Part shown: in pieces, positions 8,252 to 16,792 of the stretch
Numbering within the stretch: the first letter of the stretch is position 1
How the letters are laid out: every line of letters starts with the position of its first letter
Assembly: GCF_002250055.1 (NCBI RefSeq)
Contig: NZ_CP018866.1
Coordinates: 202,001-266,000, forward strand
Origin: Sutcliffiella cohnii
GTDB taxonomy: Bacteria; Bacillota; Bacilli; Bacillales; Bacillaceae_I
DNA: 64,000 nt
Direction: 5' to 3'
Made by a program: the position numbers and the translations under genes
Notes under the pieces: model-generated
Told to the model about the DNA's origin: nothing
What the model saw: the letters and a program-made list of their open reading frames with translations, nothing else
The model's database searches: none

Positions 8252-8437
8252 TTTCATATGTTCAAAGGCTCTGTTTTCATAAAACAGAGTAAACGGGATT
8301 AGTCTGCACATTTTTAATAATCTTCAACGGGAATTTTTACAGTTCTTACGTGAGGAAAGGCAGATACTATCTGTCTTTTTTTGTGTTTTATTTTTATATA
8401 AAAAAGGGAGACGTCTATTTAGTAGCCCGTTTACTCT
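8235..8437 (+). promoter_or_regulatory. Attenuator leader RNA of mph
   Basis: Visible pairings: hairpin 1 CTTTGAACA (8235-8243, inside the leader peptide) with TGTTCAAAG (8259-8267); hairpin 2 CTCTGTTTT (8269-8277) with AAAACAGAG (8281-8289). A long-range perfect 12-bp pairing joins AGAGTAAACGGG (8286-8297) to CCCGTTTACTCT (8426-8437). AAAGGC at 8264-8269 duplicates the left arm of terminator 1, and GTCTGC at 8302-8307 can pair with GCAGAT at 8360-8365, so either could act as antiterminator when hairpin 1 is opened by a stalled ribosome. The choice between these is inference. Confidence 0.7.
8356..8382 (+). terminator. Leader terminator 1 of mph
   Basis: AAAGGCAGA pairs with TCTGTCTTT around TACTA, continuing into a T run. 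It lies 105 bases after the leader peptide stop and 155 before the mph start. Confidence 0.85.
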
Positions 8438-8442
8438 TTTAC

Positions 8443-8472
8443 CACAAACAGAAGCTTGTTTGTGTTTTTTTT
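8443..8472 (+). terminator. Leader terminator 2 of mph
   Basis: CACAAACA / TGTTTGTG with a six-base loop followed directly by eight T. It is a textbook intrinsic terminator placed 66 bases before the mph start codon, so transcription must be antiterminated to express the gene. Confidence 0.9.
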
Positions 8473-8537
8473 ATGAAAACATTTATGCAAGTTTCAAGTT
8501 AAATAGGAATGAAATAAGTAATAAATTGGAGGAAATT

Positions 8538-9434
8538 ATGAATACATTAGAAATTAAACAACTAGCAAACAGTAAAGGGTTAAACATTTTAGAAGAAACA
8601 ATAAAAATAAATGAGTCTGGTGTTGACTTTAGAGTAGCGCATGCAACAGATGATAACGGCGATAAATGGATACTACGAATACCACGCAGATTACAATCAA
8701 TGAGACATGCTTTACAAGAGAAAAAGGCATTAGAGGTAATTAACAACGTTACAACATTTCAAGTTCCGAATTGGTCCGTTTTTTCAGAGGATTTAATTGC
8801 TTATAAGCAACTAGATGGTATTCCTGCCGCTACAATTGATATGGAAAAACAAGCATACGTATGGAGCTTCGTCGAAAACAATGTACCGGCCGAATATTTT
8901 TCCTCATTAGGTAGTGTGCTAGCAAATTTACACTCTTTATCGCAGCAGCCGTTCACAAACTTCGGTGTGGAGATGGTACGTACAAATGAATTAAGATCCT
9001 CTATGAGAACAAGAATGGAACGTGTAAAAGAAAAATATGATGTTAATCCAACACTATGGGACCGTTGGCAAGCTTGGTTAGGGGAAGATTCATATTGGCC
9101 ATCTCATATAGGGGTGAAACATGGAGATATACATCCAGGGCACATCCTCATTAATAGCGATAACTATGTTACAGGCATAATTGATTGGACAGAAGTAGGA
9201 ATTGGGGATGTATCTGTTGATTTCATGTCGCATCAACTACTTTTTGGTAAAGAGGGGTTGAAAAAATTAATGGATGCGTATGACAATGCTGGAGGGAGAA
9301 CTTGGTCGAGAATGGATGAACATATTGTGGAACTTCTAACAACGAGCGGAATAACAGTTGCAGAATATGCTCAAGCTTCACGTATGGAAGACATGCATGA
9401 AGCAGCTAAACATATGCTTGCAAGTGAAGGTTAA
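8538..9434 (+). CDS. mph: Macrolide 2'-phosphotransferase, Mph family
   Basis: Inactivates macrolides by phosphorylating the 2'-hydroxyl of desosamine using GTP. At 298 aa it has the family's normal length. The aminoglycoside/macrolide kinase fold is clear: VKHGDIHPGHIL carries the catalytic aspartate and asparagine-equivalent region, and GIIDWTEVGIGDVSVDF carries the metal-binding aspartate. The ATG at 8538 with TTGGAGG is chosen; the longer open frame from 8460 begins inside terminator 2. Close relatives are the chromosomal Mph proteins of Bacillus (the YcbJ/MphK group). No mobile genes adjoin it, so it looks intrinsic. Expression is probably inducible through the leader upstream. Confidence 0.9.
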   Translation: MNTLEIKQLANSKGLNILEETIKINESGVDFRVAHATDDNGDKWILRIPRRLQSMRHALQEKKALEVINNVTTFQVPNWSVFSEDLIAYKQLDGIPAATIDMEKQAYVWSFVENNVPAEYFSSLGSVLANLHSLSQQPFTNFGVEMVRTNELRSSMRTRMERVKEKYDVNPTLWDRWQAWLGEDSYWPSHIGVKHGDIHPGHILINSDNYVTGIIDWTEVGIGDVSVDFMSHQLLFGKEGLKKLMDAYDNAGGRTWSRMDEHIVELLTTSGITVAEYAQASRMEDMHEAAKHMLASEG

Positions 9435-9448
9435 TGTTATAAACGGCG

Positions 9449-9478
9449 AAAAAGCTCAGAGCAATTCTGAGCTTTTTG
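9449..9478. terminator. Bidirectional terminator between mph and amidase
   Basis: AAAAAGCTCAGA / TCTGAGCTTTTT with a five-base loop, T-rich on both strands. It serves the convergent genes on either side. Confidence 0.9.
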
Positions 9479-9497
9479 TCGGTTAGAAGAAGAAAAA

Positions 9498-10967
9498 TTA
9501 TTCGGCTTCTGTCAGTTCTGGTACTTTTCGATGTTGGGTTGCTTGTTCATAAGCATAACCAATTTGAATTAATTTACCTTCTTCAAATGCTCCAGCAGTA
9601 AATGTGACGCCTAACGGTTTCCCTTCCGAAGTATATCCTCCAGGAACAGTAATAGAAGGATAGCCTGCTTTAGCTGGAATAGCTGCACCAAAGTTGTTTG
9701 GGAACAGAATAGCATCTAACGAGTTGTTTTGTAATGCAGCATCAATTCCTTGCTCTTGGGAGAAGTAGATATCTTTTTCTCTACTAAGTATATACGCTGC
9801 TTCCGTTAATGTTCCGCTTGTTTCTTCACATTTTGTTAGTAAAGTTTGGCCATACGCTAGCATTTTACTAGGGTTTTCAAGATTAAAATCAATTAGTTCT
9901 TTTAAATTAGAAACGGGTACATTTACACCAGTGTTTTGCAAGTATGCATTTAAATCCGTTTTAAATTCGTAAATGAGTGTATTGTAATCCCAATTCTCCA
10001 TTGCTGAAGGGATGTCAATCGAGTCAATAACCGTTGCCCCGAGCTCTTTAAGTTTCGTGATTGCGTCTTTAACTAATTCCCGTTCTTCCTCATTTAAATA
10101 AGCAAAGAATGGTTCACTAGCTACACCAATCGTTATTCCTGTTAAGTCTGTATCTTTAAGATAGTCCGTATAAATAATATGTTGATAAGGGTTCGTTAAT
10201 GTAGCTGGATCACGTTCGTCTTTTTTTGAAAGAACAGAAAGAAGTATGGCAGCGTCCTTAACCGTTCTTGTCATTGGCCCAGCAGTATCTTGGCTGTGGG
10301 AGATTGGTATAATACCAGTTCGACTAACAAGACCGACTGTTGGCTTTATCCCGACAATCGAGTTTGAACTTGCCGGGCTAAGAATAGATCCAGAAGTTTC
10401 TGTACCAATTGCAGCAACAGCGAAATTTGCCGCAATAGCAGCCCCTGAGCCACTACTAGAACCGCCAACATCAAATTTTCCAGGTCCATAAGGATTTAAC
10501 ACTTGACCTCCGCGTGAACTATATCCGCTAGGCATGTTATCTGTCATGAAGTTTGCCCATTCTGTCATGTTTGTTTTTCCAAGAATTACGGCACCAGCTT
10601 CTCTTAATTGTTTGGCAACAAAGGAGTCTTCTACTGCAACATGATTTTCAAGTGCAAGCGAGCCAGCACTAGTATGCATTTTATCCCCTGTATCAATATT
10701 GTCTTTTAGTAAAATAGGGATCCCGTGTAATGAACTTCGAGCACCCTTCTGTTTTCTTTCTAAATCTAAGCTCTCCGCAATTTGTACAGCATCAGGGTTT
10801 ATTTCTAACACGGAATTGATAGAGTCATATGTAGCAATTCTGTGTAAATACATGAGAGTAAGGTCTTTAGAAGTAATGGTACCAGTATCCATAGCTTGTT
10901 GAAGAGATTCAATATTAGCTTCTAATAAATTTTCTGCAGCAAATGATGCTAATCTAGGATTATGCAT
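9498..10967 (-). CDS. Amidase signature family enzyme
   Basis: A 489-aa hydrolase of amide bonds using a Ser-cisSer-Lys triad. The catalytic lysine is in [11 protein letters not shown], the glycine-serine stretch is GGSSSGSG, and the nucleophilic serine region reads [13 protein letters not shown]. No GatB or GatC neighbours are present, so this is a stand-alone amidase, not the tRNA amidotransferase subunit. The substrate is unknown. ATG 10967 is preferred over GTG 10976 because AGGTGA sits seven bases before it. No signal peptide is seen. Confidence 0.87.
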   Translation of the reverse strand: MHNPRLASFAAENLLEANIESLQQAMDTGTITSKDLTLMYLHRIATYDSINSVLEINPDAVQIAESLDLERKQKGARSSLHGIPILLKDNIDTGDKMHTSAGSLALENHVAVEDSFVAKQLREAGAVILGKTNMTEWANFMTDNMPSGYSSRGGQVLNPYGPGKFDVGGSSSGSGAAIAANFAVAAIGTETSGSILSPASSNSIVGIKPTVGLVSRTGIIPISHSQDTAGPMTRTVKDAAILLSVLSKKDERDPATLTNPYQHIIYTDYLKDTDLTGITIGVASEPFFAYLNEEERELVKDAITKLKELGATVIDSIDIPSAMENWDYNTLIYEFKTDLNAYLQNTGVNVPVSNLKELIDFNLENPSKMLAYGQTLLTKCEETSGTLTEAAYILSREKDIYFSQEQGIDAALQNNSLDAILFPNNFGAAIPAKAGYPSITVPGGYTSEGKPLGVTFTAGAFEEGKLIQIGYAYEQATQHRKVPELTEAE

Positions 10968-11127
10968 CGAGTTCACCTACTCTTTCTATGAAAAAATATG
11001 TTAATTTCTACTATTATCTAAATCTCATTTTACATGAACAATACTAGTCTGAAAACAATTTATTTCGTTCTGCGAATGTTTCGAGTTGGAAAGTGATTTT
11101 AGTAATAAATATAATAAATAAACGAAC

Positions 11128-11430
11128 GAGGTTGAGACAAAACTATATTATATCATGTAAAAAAGGAACTATCGCAGGTTTAGCGTAGGAAATATACGTA
11201 GACTCCTCGAAAAATGCCTCCGCATTTTTCTTCGTGCGATGTTTCGCTGCCGAAGCCTTCCTTGTCCTGCGGGAGGAAAGGCATAGGTGAGACCCCGCAG
11301 TGCGCAGCACGAGGAGGCTCACCAGCCAGCCGCCCGCGGAAAGCGAAGTATATTTCCGAAGCGGTTTATTCCCGTCTACTATTTTTGGGTTCGATTATAA
11401 ATTTGATAGAAATAGTTATATCCCAACCTT
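11128..11430. repeat. MITE-like repeat, copy E1
   Basis: Non-coding element of about 303 bp with imperfect terminal inverted repeats: GAGGTTGAGACAAAA on the left, and TATCCCAACCTT on the right, which reads AAGGTTGGGATA in reverse. The interior is GC-rich and palindromic (GAGACCCCGCAGTGCGCAGCACGAGG, CGCCCGCGGAAAGCGAAGTATATTT). The same core recurs at 47709-49623 in reverse orientation. Relative to that copy it has about 65 extra bases with the hairpin AAAAATGC/GCATTTTT. It fills the gap between the amidase and MFS genes; 10968-11127 is AT-rich and should hold the amidase promoter. Confidence 0.8.
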
Positions 11431-11455
11431 GTAGTATTTGTTCTGTTAGCAATAT

Positions 11456-12694
11456 TTAAAATGTTATATTTTCCGTATTGTCTTCCCGATAAAAATATAC
11501 TTTTCTTCGATTTAACACAAAAAATGCAAATAGGATAGAGGAGACAAGCATGACGAGTGCTAACGTGATAATAGTAAATCGTAATGAAATAATATCTGCT
11601 GTAAATCCAATTGCTAAAATAAATACTACTTGAATAGCGCTTTGTATTAACTGATAAATGCTCGTTACTCTACCCATTATTTCTACTGGAACATTGTTCT
11701 GATAGAAAGTCGTAATTCCAGCATTTAAGAACACATTAAAAAATCCTAAAATGACAAACCCAACTACAATCGATAAGAATGACCATGAAAAAGCATAAAT
11801 GACATAACCGATTGTCATCATGATAAGACCAATGACTATCATATATCGAAGAGAAAAGAAATTCGAAAAAATGGAAAGCAACAAGGCACCTATTACAGAA
11901 CCAATTCCAGTAATACTTATTAACAAACTATACTCCATCTCAGATAGCCCAATCACTTGTTGAGTAAACACAACTTCTTGCGCATCCATCGCAAAAGAAA
12001 AAATCATAATGATAATAAAACCAAAGTAAATAAATGATACATATTTATTATGAGACATGTAGTTTTGTACAACGGTAAAATCTTTAAACACTTGGGGAAT
12101 AGTCAACGGTGGAATAGTTCCTTTATCAATGTTTTCTTTTTCCGGTAGAAAAATTAATAAGAAGGCAGAAATCAGAAAAAATAATGCATTAAGCCATAAT
12201 GTTGTTTCAACAGAGGTCAATAAAATAAGCGCGCCTCCAATTGCTGGTCCAACAATAAATGCTCCGGAACTTGCAAAAGAACGAATAGAGTTAAAGCGCT
12301 TTCTTTTTTCTTTCGGGACTAGCATGGCGATATATGTCATAGAGGATGGATTGAAAAATGCTTTCGCCACACTTAATACAACTAATATTCCGTATATCAC
12401 TACCATATTTGGTGCAAAAGGGATGAAGCAGATGAAGACCGCTCTCATTATGTAAGTGACAATCATTACTTTTCTCTTGCTACGATAATCGATAAAACTA
12501 CCAGTCCAAAACTTCGTAACAATATTCGTAAGTGGACTAACTATCCAAAGTCCTGCTACAGCTGCTGCTGATCCTGTTAGTTGATAGACAATAATATTAA
12601 TCGTTACTAAATAAATAAAGTCTCCAATACTAGATATCCCAATGGAGGTTAGTAACAGCGTAGGGTCTCTCCAGCCCTTTAAGTGTGCATTCAT
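11456..12694 (-). CDS. MFS exporter-like transporter
   Basis: A 412-aa protein with about twelve membrane helices, of the drug-efflux-like MFS group. The start is MNAHLKGWRDPTLLLTSIGISSIGDFIYLV, with the loop FIDYRSKRKVMIV between helices 2 and 3. AAAAGGAGA precedes the ATG. It is on the same strand as, and 155 bp downstream of, the HpaB-like gene, but a terminator separates them. The substrate cannot be inferred. The protein is unlike the 6907-8118 and 49657-50943 transporters in loop sequence, so these are not recent duplicates. Confidence 0.82.
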   Translation of the reverse strand: MNAHLKGWRDPTLLLTSIGISSIGDFIYLVTINIIVYQLTGSAAAVAGLWIVSPLTNIVTKFWTGSFIDYRSKRKVMIVTYIMRAVFICFIPFAPNMVVIYGILVVLSVAKAFFNPSSMTYIAMLVPKEKRKRFNSIRSFASSGAFIVGPAIGGALILLTSVETTLWLNALFFLISAFLLIFLPEKENIDKGTIPPLTIPQVFKDFTVVQNYMSHNKYVSFIYFGFIIIMIFSFAMDAQEVVFTQQVIGLSEMEYSLLISITGIGSVIGALLLSIFSNFFSLRYMIVIGLIMMTIGYVIYAFSWSFLSIVVGFVILGFFNVFLNAGITTFYQNNVPVEIMGRVTSIYQLIQSAIQVVFILAIGFTADIISLRFTIITLALVMLVSSILFAFFVLNRRKVYFYREDNTENITF

Positions 12695-12817
12695 ACATAT
12701 TTCTCCTTTTAGTTAAGACGTTACAGTATGTGTTTAGAAAAGTAAATGGAACAGAGGAAAAAAGTCCAAGGACGTATCCCATTCATAAGTACTTAAGGAG
12801 ATACTCACCAAAAAACG

Positions 12818-12846
12818 AAAAGAGGAGCAGCGGTAACTGCTTCCTC
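12818..12846 (-). terminator. Terminator of the HpaB-like gene
   Basis: On the minus strand GAGGAAGCAG pairs with CTGCTCCTC and is followed by TTTTCGTTTTTT. Confidence 0.8.
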
Positions 12847-12849
12847 CCT

Positions 12850-14208
12850 TTACTTTTCAAGAAATTTATAAATATCGTCTACAAATTCTTTCCTATCATA
12901 CTCGCGATAAGTCCCGTGAACGAAGCGGACTGGATCTCCAAAGAAAAATCGTTCATAAAGAGTCTGTCTGGACCCGAAAGCGCTCATCGTAGCATCCCAG
13001 GCTAGACGGAACAGCTTTACTTTTGCTGTCGCATCACAAGTAGCAGCTTGCATGTATTGCTTCACATCTTCTTTTATAGGAGAGCAAAAATCTTTTTCTG
13101 TCGGAATAGAGACGAGCCCACTCGCACCTAATAGTTGAACTATCTCTACTAATCTCGGATACTGTTTCGGATATAAAGTAATAGCCGCAGCTAACGGGTT
13201 TAAATCAGGTACCATCGTACCCCATTTATCAAAGGAAGCATGGATTTCAGAAGCGAGTAAAAGTGATTTCATTGATTCATAAAAGGCGATAATTTCGACT
13301 ATTTTCTCACGCACATGTTGATATTCTCCAATTGCAATCGTATCTACAATTGCTTGGGCGAGTCCGAGAATAAAAGCTGTTTTCTCCACTTGCCTTGATA
13401 CAACTTGGTGAAGAACTAACTGTTTATAGCTACTTTCCGTATATAACGTATTAGCAACTTCAACATTTTCAACGACGAATACTCTTTCCCATGGGACTAA
13501 CACGCTGTCGAACGTAACGATTGCATCCATCTCTTCGAATCTTGCTCCGAGCGGATGATCCCACGTGGAAGAACGATAGGAAAAAGGTTCTCGACAAAGA
13601 AATTTTAAGCCGTCAGTATTGCTAGGAATACTAAAAAAATAGGCAAACGGCTCATCAAACATTTTTAATCCGGAAGAAGAAACGATAATTTCATCGGTAA
13701 TGCCACCTTGTGTTGCGAGGAGGCGTGCTCCTTTTATGACGATGCCGTCCGCATTTTTTTCAACAATTCTTGCAGCGACGATTCTTTCTTCTGATTCGTA
13801 GTATAACTCGGAACGATTCACTTGTGGTGTGACGAATGTATGAGTAAAGGAAAGGTCATGTTCTCTTGCATGCTCATAAAAATTTGCGAGGTTTTCTGCG
13901 AATAGAGATCCTTGGGCATCTAATAAACTGTTTGCAGCAGCTAATGCCATTAAGTTTGTATTCATATAGTCAGGTGATCGTCCCATCATCCCTGCCGACG
14001 TTTTTGCCCAATACTGTACCATTTTTCTCCGTTTCTCTAAATCTTCTTTCGTAAGAGGTCGTAAAAAAGAAGTACCAATACGGTTACCAGTTGTAGGAGA
14101 CTTGAATGTCATAATATCTTTTATCGTTGGATCATGTTGTAAATCATATAATGATGCTTGGCTTTTAATGACTCCTTGAAATGCTCGATGAGTCGTTACG
14201 TCTGTCAC
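12850..14208 (-). CDS. hpaB: 4-hydroxyphenylacetate 3-monooxygenase oxygenase subunit (HpaB type), start region damaged
   Basis: Two-component flavin-dependent hydroxylase of aromatic compounds, large subunit; it needs reduced FAD from a separate reductase, which is not in the window. Family hallmarks are AFQGVIKSQASLYDLQHDP and DHPLGARFEEMDAIVTFDSVLVPWERVF. The open frame from GTG 14208 lacks the usual first 30 or so residues. Upstream in-frame translation continues with clear homology (GKQYIERIQNLKSNVWVDGEKVTDV) back to about 14282, but no ATG, GTG or TTG lies in that frame. A TTG at 14285 with a good ribosome site (AAAGGGGTGG) is one base out of frame, just before a run of four G. A one-base loss or a sequencing error is likely. 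Confidence 0.8.
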   Translation of the reverse strand: MTDVTTHRAFQGVIKSQASLYDLQHDPTIKDIMTFKSPTTGNRIGTSFLRPLTKEDLEKRRKMVQYWAKTSAGMMGRSPDYMNTNLMALAAANSLLDAQGSLFAENLANFYEHAREHDLSFTHTFVTPQVNRSELYYESEERIVAARIVEKNADGIVIKGARLLATQGGITDEIIVSSSGLKMFDEPFAYFFSIPSNTDGLKFLCREPFSYRSSTWDHPLGARFEEMDAIVTFDSVLVPWERVFVVENVEVANTLYTESSYKQLVLHQVVSRQVEKTAFILGLAQAIVDTIAIGEYQHVREKIVEIIAFYESMKSLLLASEIHASFDKWGTMVPDLNPLAAAITLYPKQYPRLVEIVQLLGASGLVSIPTEKDFCSPIKEDVKQYMQAATCDATAKVKLFRLAWDATMSAFGSRQTLYERFFFGDPVRFVHGTYREYDRKEFVDDIYKFLEK

Positions 14209-14323
14209 TTTCTCTCCATCAACCCAAACATTACTCTTTAAATTTTGAATTCGTTCTATATATTGCTTACCTGTAGCCGCCCCAAATTACCACCCCTTTA
14301 AAATCTAGTGTCAGCAGATTGTG

Positions 14324-14641
14324 TTAATAAGAATGTTGTCTTTCAGCGGCGATATCATGAATAAGTTTACGTTCCAACATACTATTCATCTCATCGACTC
14401 GTTTTAATAAACAATAAATGCCATCAATTAAATTCCAAATGCCAAACGTTAACCAGCCGAGTAAAAGTAAGGCGATCCCAAGTCCGAAATCACCTAAATA
14501 AAAACGGTGAACGCCAAACATACCTAAGAAAAACCATAATAAAAATGTTATAAGCTTAGACTTTCTCCGATGTTCTAGTTCAGATGAAAGGATAGAAAGT
14601 TGTTCTTGAGTGAGGTTTTGCTTCAGTGATAAATTGCTCAT
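14324..14641 (-). CDS. TM2-domain membrane protein, 105 aa
   Basis: Two membrane helices joined by a short loop, with the TM2 signature LWFFLGMFGVHRFYLGDFGLGIALLLLGWLTFGIWNLIDGIYCL at residues 34-79. TM2 proteins are small inner-membrane proteins of unknown biochemical role. AAGGAGGAA lies before the ATG. It lies downstream of nothing on its strand and divergent from the PLP enzyme gene; the two share the 14642-14756 promoter region. Confidence 0.85.
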   Translation of the reverse strand: MSNLSLKQNLTQEQLSILSSELEHRRKSKLITFLLWFFLGMFGVHRFYLGDFGLGIALLLLGWLTFGIWNLIDGIYCLLKRVDEMNSMLERKLIHDIAAERQHSY

Positions 14642-14756
14642 GTTGATTCCTCCTTAAGAAAACGAATAAAAAATGGCCATATACTTACTTTTATAGCTTA
14701 TTAAGGAGTAAAATATTTCAGAACAAGTAGTTTTTTTAGAGAGGATGAGGAAGATG

Positions 14757-15869
14757 ATGGCTTCAAATATTCAAGAGTTAGATACGCCAACACTTTTAGT
14801 AGATTATAAAAAATTAACGAAAAATATAGGAGAGATGAGTTCATTTGCTCGTGAGCAAGGAATCGCACTCCGTCCTCATATAAAAACACATAAAAGTATA
14901 CATATTGCAAAAATGCAAGTGGAGCATGGGGCAGTCGGGATAACCGTTGCAAAAGTTGACGAAGCGCTTGTGATGGCGAGCGGCGGTATAAAGGATATTT
15001 TAATTGCTTATCCAATCGCAAGTCCGCAAAAGATAAAGCGTATTGTGCAGCTTTTACAGGAAAACATTAATGTGAAGTTGGCTGTTGATAGCGTAGAACA
15101 GCTAAAATATTTGCAAAAAGAATTAGAAGAAACTCCATTTACGTTAGAAGTGTGGATAAAAGTAAATAGTGGTCTTAACCGATGTGGAGTAGAGCCAGGG
15201 AAAGACGCCGTAAAGCTTGCTCAAGCAATTCTGTTTTTATCTAAACTAAAATTAGGTGGGATTTTTACGCATGCTGGTCACTCTTATGGGGCGACATCTT
15301 ACTACAAAATAGAACAAATTGGTGCTCAAGAAGCAAATGCTGTTATTGAAAGTGCAAATGCATGTGAGGCCGCTGGCATTCCGATTTCTGTGAGAAGTGT
15401 TGGGTCGACACCGACATATCGAATCGCTGGAAAAGTTAAAGGGATTACAGAAATACGACCAGGAAATGCGGCGTTCTTTGATAGCATCCAAGTCGGATTA
15501 GGTGTGGCAAAAGAAGAAGATTGTGCATTAACAGTACTTGCATCGGTTGTTAGTAAATATGGGGAGGAACGAATCGTTTTTGACACAGGTAGTAAAGCTT
15601 TGAATTTAGATAAAGGGGCACACGGGAATAGTACCGTAAACGGGTTTGGGACTGTTGTCGGACATGAAGAAATAACAATCGAACGATTATCAGAAGAACA
15701 TGGAGTAGGCACGATTAATGGTCATACGAACTTACAAATGAATGATAAAGTACAAATCATTCCGAATCATGCATGTACGGTCGCAAATCTATTTGATGAA
15801 TATGTTGTACACGACGACGGAAAAGTAATCAACCGTTGGAAAGTAGACGCACGTGGGATGAACAAGTAA
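14757..15869 (+). CDS. PLP-dependent D-threonine aldolase / D-serine dehydratase-like enzyme
   Basis: A fold-type III PLP enzyme with an alanine-racemase N-terminal barrel. The N-terminal IQELDTPTLLVDYKKLTKNI leads to the PLP lysine in LRPHIKTHKS. The C-terminal D-serine-dehydratase-like domain contains the metal-binding HTNLQ and PNHACTVANLFDEY motifs (His and Cys ligands). Known members cleave D-threonine or dehydrate D-serine with a divalent metal; which one cannot be told here. The start at 14757 is chosen because GATGAGGAAG is correctly spaced, against upstream ATGs at 14745 and 14754. The TatD gene follows after 12 bp, so the two form an operon. Confidence 0.82.
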   Translation: MASNIQELDTPTLLVDYKKLTKNIGEMSSFAREQGIALRPHIKTHKSIHIAKMQVEHGAVGITVAKVDEALVMASGGIKDILIAYPIASPQKIKRIVQLLQENINVKLAVDSVEQLKYLQKELEETPFTLEVWIKVNSGLNRCGVEPGKDAVKLAQAILFLSKLKLGGIFTHAGHSYGATSYYKIEQIGAQEANAVIESANACEAAGIPISVRSVGSTPTYRIAGKVKGITEIRPGNAAFFDSIQVGLGVAKEEDCALTVLASVVSKYGEERIVFDTGSKALNLDKGAHGNSTVNGFGTVVGHEEITIERLSEEHGVGTINGHTNLQMNDKVQIIPNHACTVANLFDEYVVHDDGKVINRWKVDARGMNK

Positions 15870-15881
15870 GGAGGTGTTTTC

Positions 15882-16643
15882 GTGAATTACATCGATGCAC
15901 ATATTCATTTCGACCAATATGAAGAAAAGGACCGGGATATAATTTTAGCAAATCCGAAGTTACATTCCCTCGTAACGGTTTCAAATAATATTGCATCTTG
16001 TGAGAAAAATTTACTGCTTTCTCGAAAACATCCAAAAGTAAAGCCTGCTTTTGGGTACCATCCCGAACAAGCACTCCCTACAGAAGAAGAGAAAACAGCG
16101 ATCTTTCAATTCATTAAAGATCATAGGGAGGAAATGGTGGCAATTGGCGAAGTTGGGTTGCCTTATTATTTGGAAAAAGAGGGGAAAGTGGCTAATCAGG
16201 AGCCGTACATAGAAATGTTAGAACAGTTTATCCTACTAGCTAAACAATTAAATAAGCCTATCGTGCTCCATTCGATTTATGAGGATGCACCATTAACATG
16301 TGAGTTACTTGAAAAGCATAATGTGGAAAAAGCTCATTTTCATTGGTTCAAAGGTGATAAAAAAACGCTGGAACGTTTAGAAGACAACGGATATTATATT
16401 TCGATAACTCCCGATATCGTCTATAAGGAAAGAACGCAGCAATTAGTAAAAGATTACCCGTTAACATTATTAATGGTAGAAACAGATGGACCATGGCCGT
16501 TTGAAGGTCCATTTAAAGGGCAGCAAACGACTCCACTGTTAATCGAAAAAACAATGAAGTGTATATCAGAAATAAAGATGGTGCCGCTAGAAGTAGTGGA
16601 GCGTCAAATAATACTAAATACATCTAGTTTTTATAAAATTTAA
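15882..16643 (+). CDS. TatD-family metal-dependent hydrolase
   Basis: A 253-aa TIM-barrel metallohydrolase. The metal ligands are visible in DAHIHFD (residues 5-11), GEVGLPYY, LHSIY, HFHWF and VETDGPWPF. TatD proteins are DNases or related hydrolases; this one is diverged (the usual GLD is GLP), so the substrate is uncertain. GTG at 15882 is the start, with AAGGAGG seven bases upstream. It probably forms a two-gene unit with the PLP enzyme. Confidence 0.8.
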   Translation: MNYIDAHIHFDQYEEKDRDIILANPKLHSLVTVSNNIASCEKNLLLSRKHPKVKPAFGYHPEQALPTEEEKTAIFQFIKDHREEMVAIGEVGLPYYLEKEGKVANQEPYIEMLEQFILLAKQLNKPIVLHSIYEDAPLTCELLEKHNVEKAHFHWFKGDKKTLERLEDNGYYISITPDIVYKERTQQLVKDYPLTLLMVETDGPWPFEGPFKGQQTTPLLIEKTMKCISEIKMVPLEVVERQIILNTSSFYKI

Positions 16644-16792
16644 AACAGTTAAAAAACATAAGTCAAACTATTTAAAAATTAGGAAAATAATTGTATGATA
16701 ATAATAGAAGAAAAATATTAAGTGTTACGAAATATTCGGTTTACAAAGAAGTAAGTTTCAACATGGTTTTTCAGACGTTTGGGGGATAAAGT

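Noticed and set aside
8460-8537. Longer N-terminus for the macrolide phosphotransferase (frame open from 8460)
   Set aside because: That part lies in terminator 2 and the leader; the good ribosome site and family length support the start at 8538.
11214-11459. 81-codon frame across MITE-like copy E1
   Set aside because: Runs through palindromic repeat sequence with no ribosome site; the matching region of copy E2 does not keep the frame.
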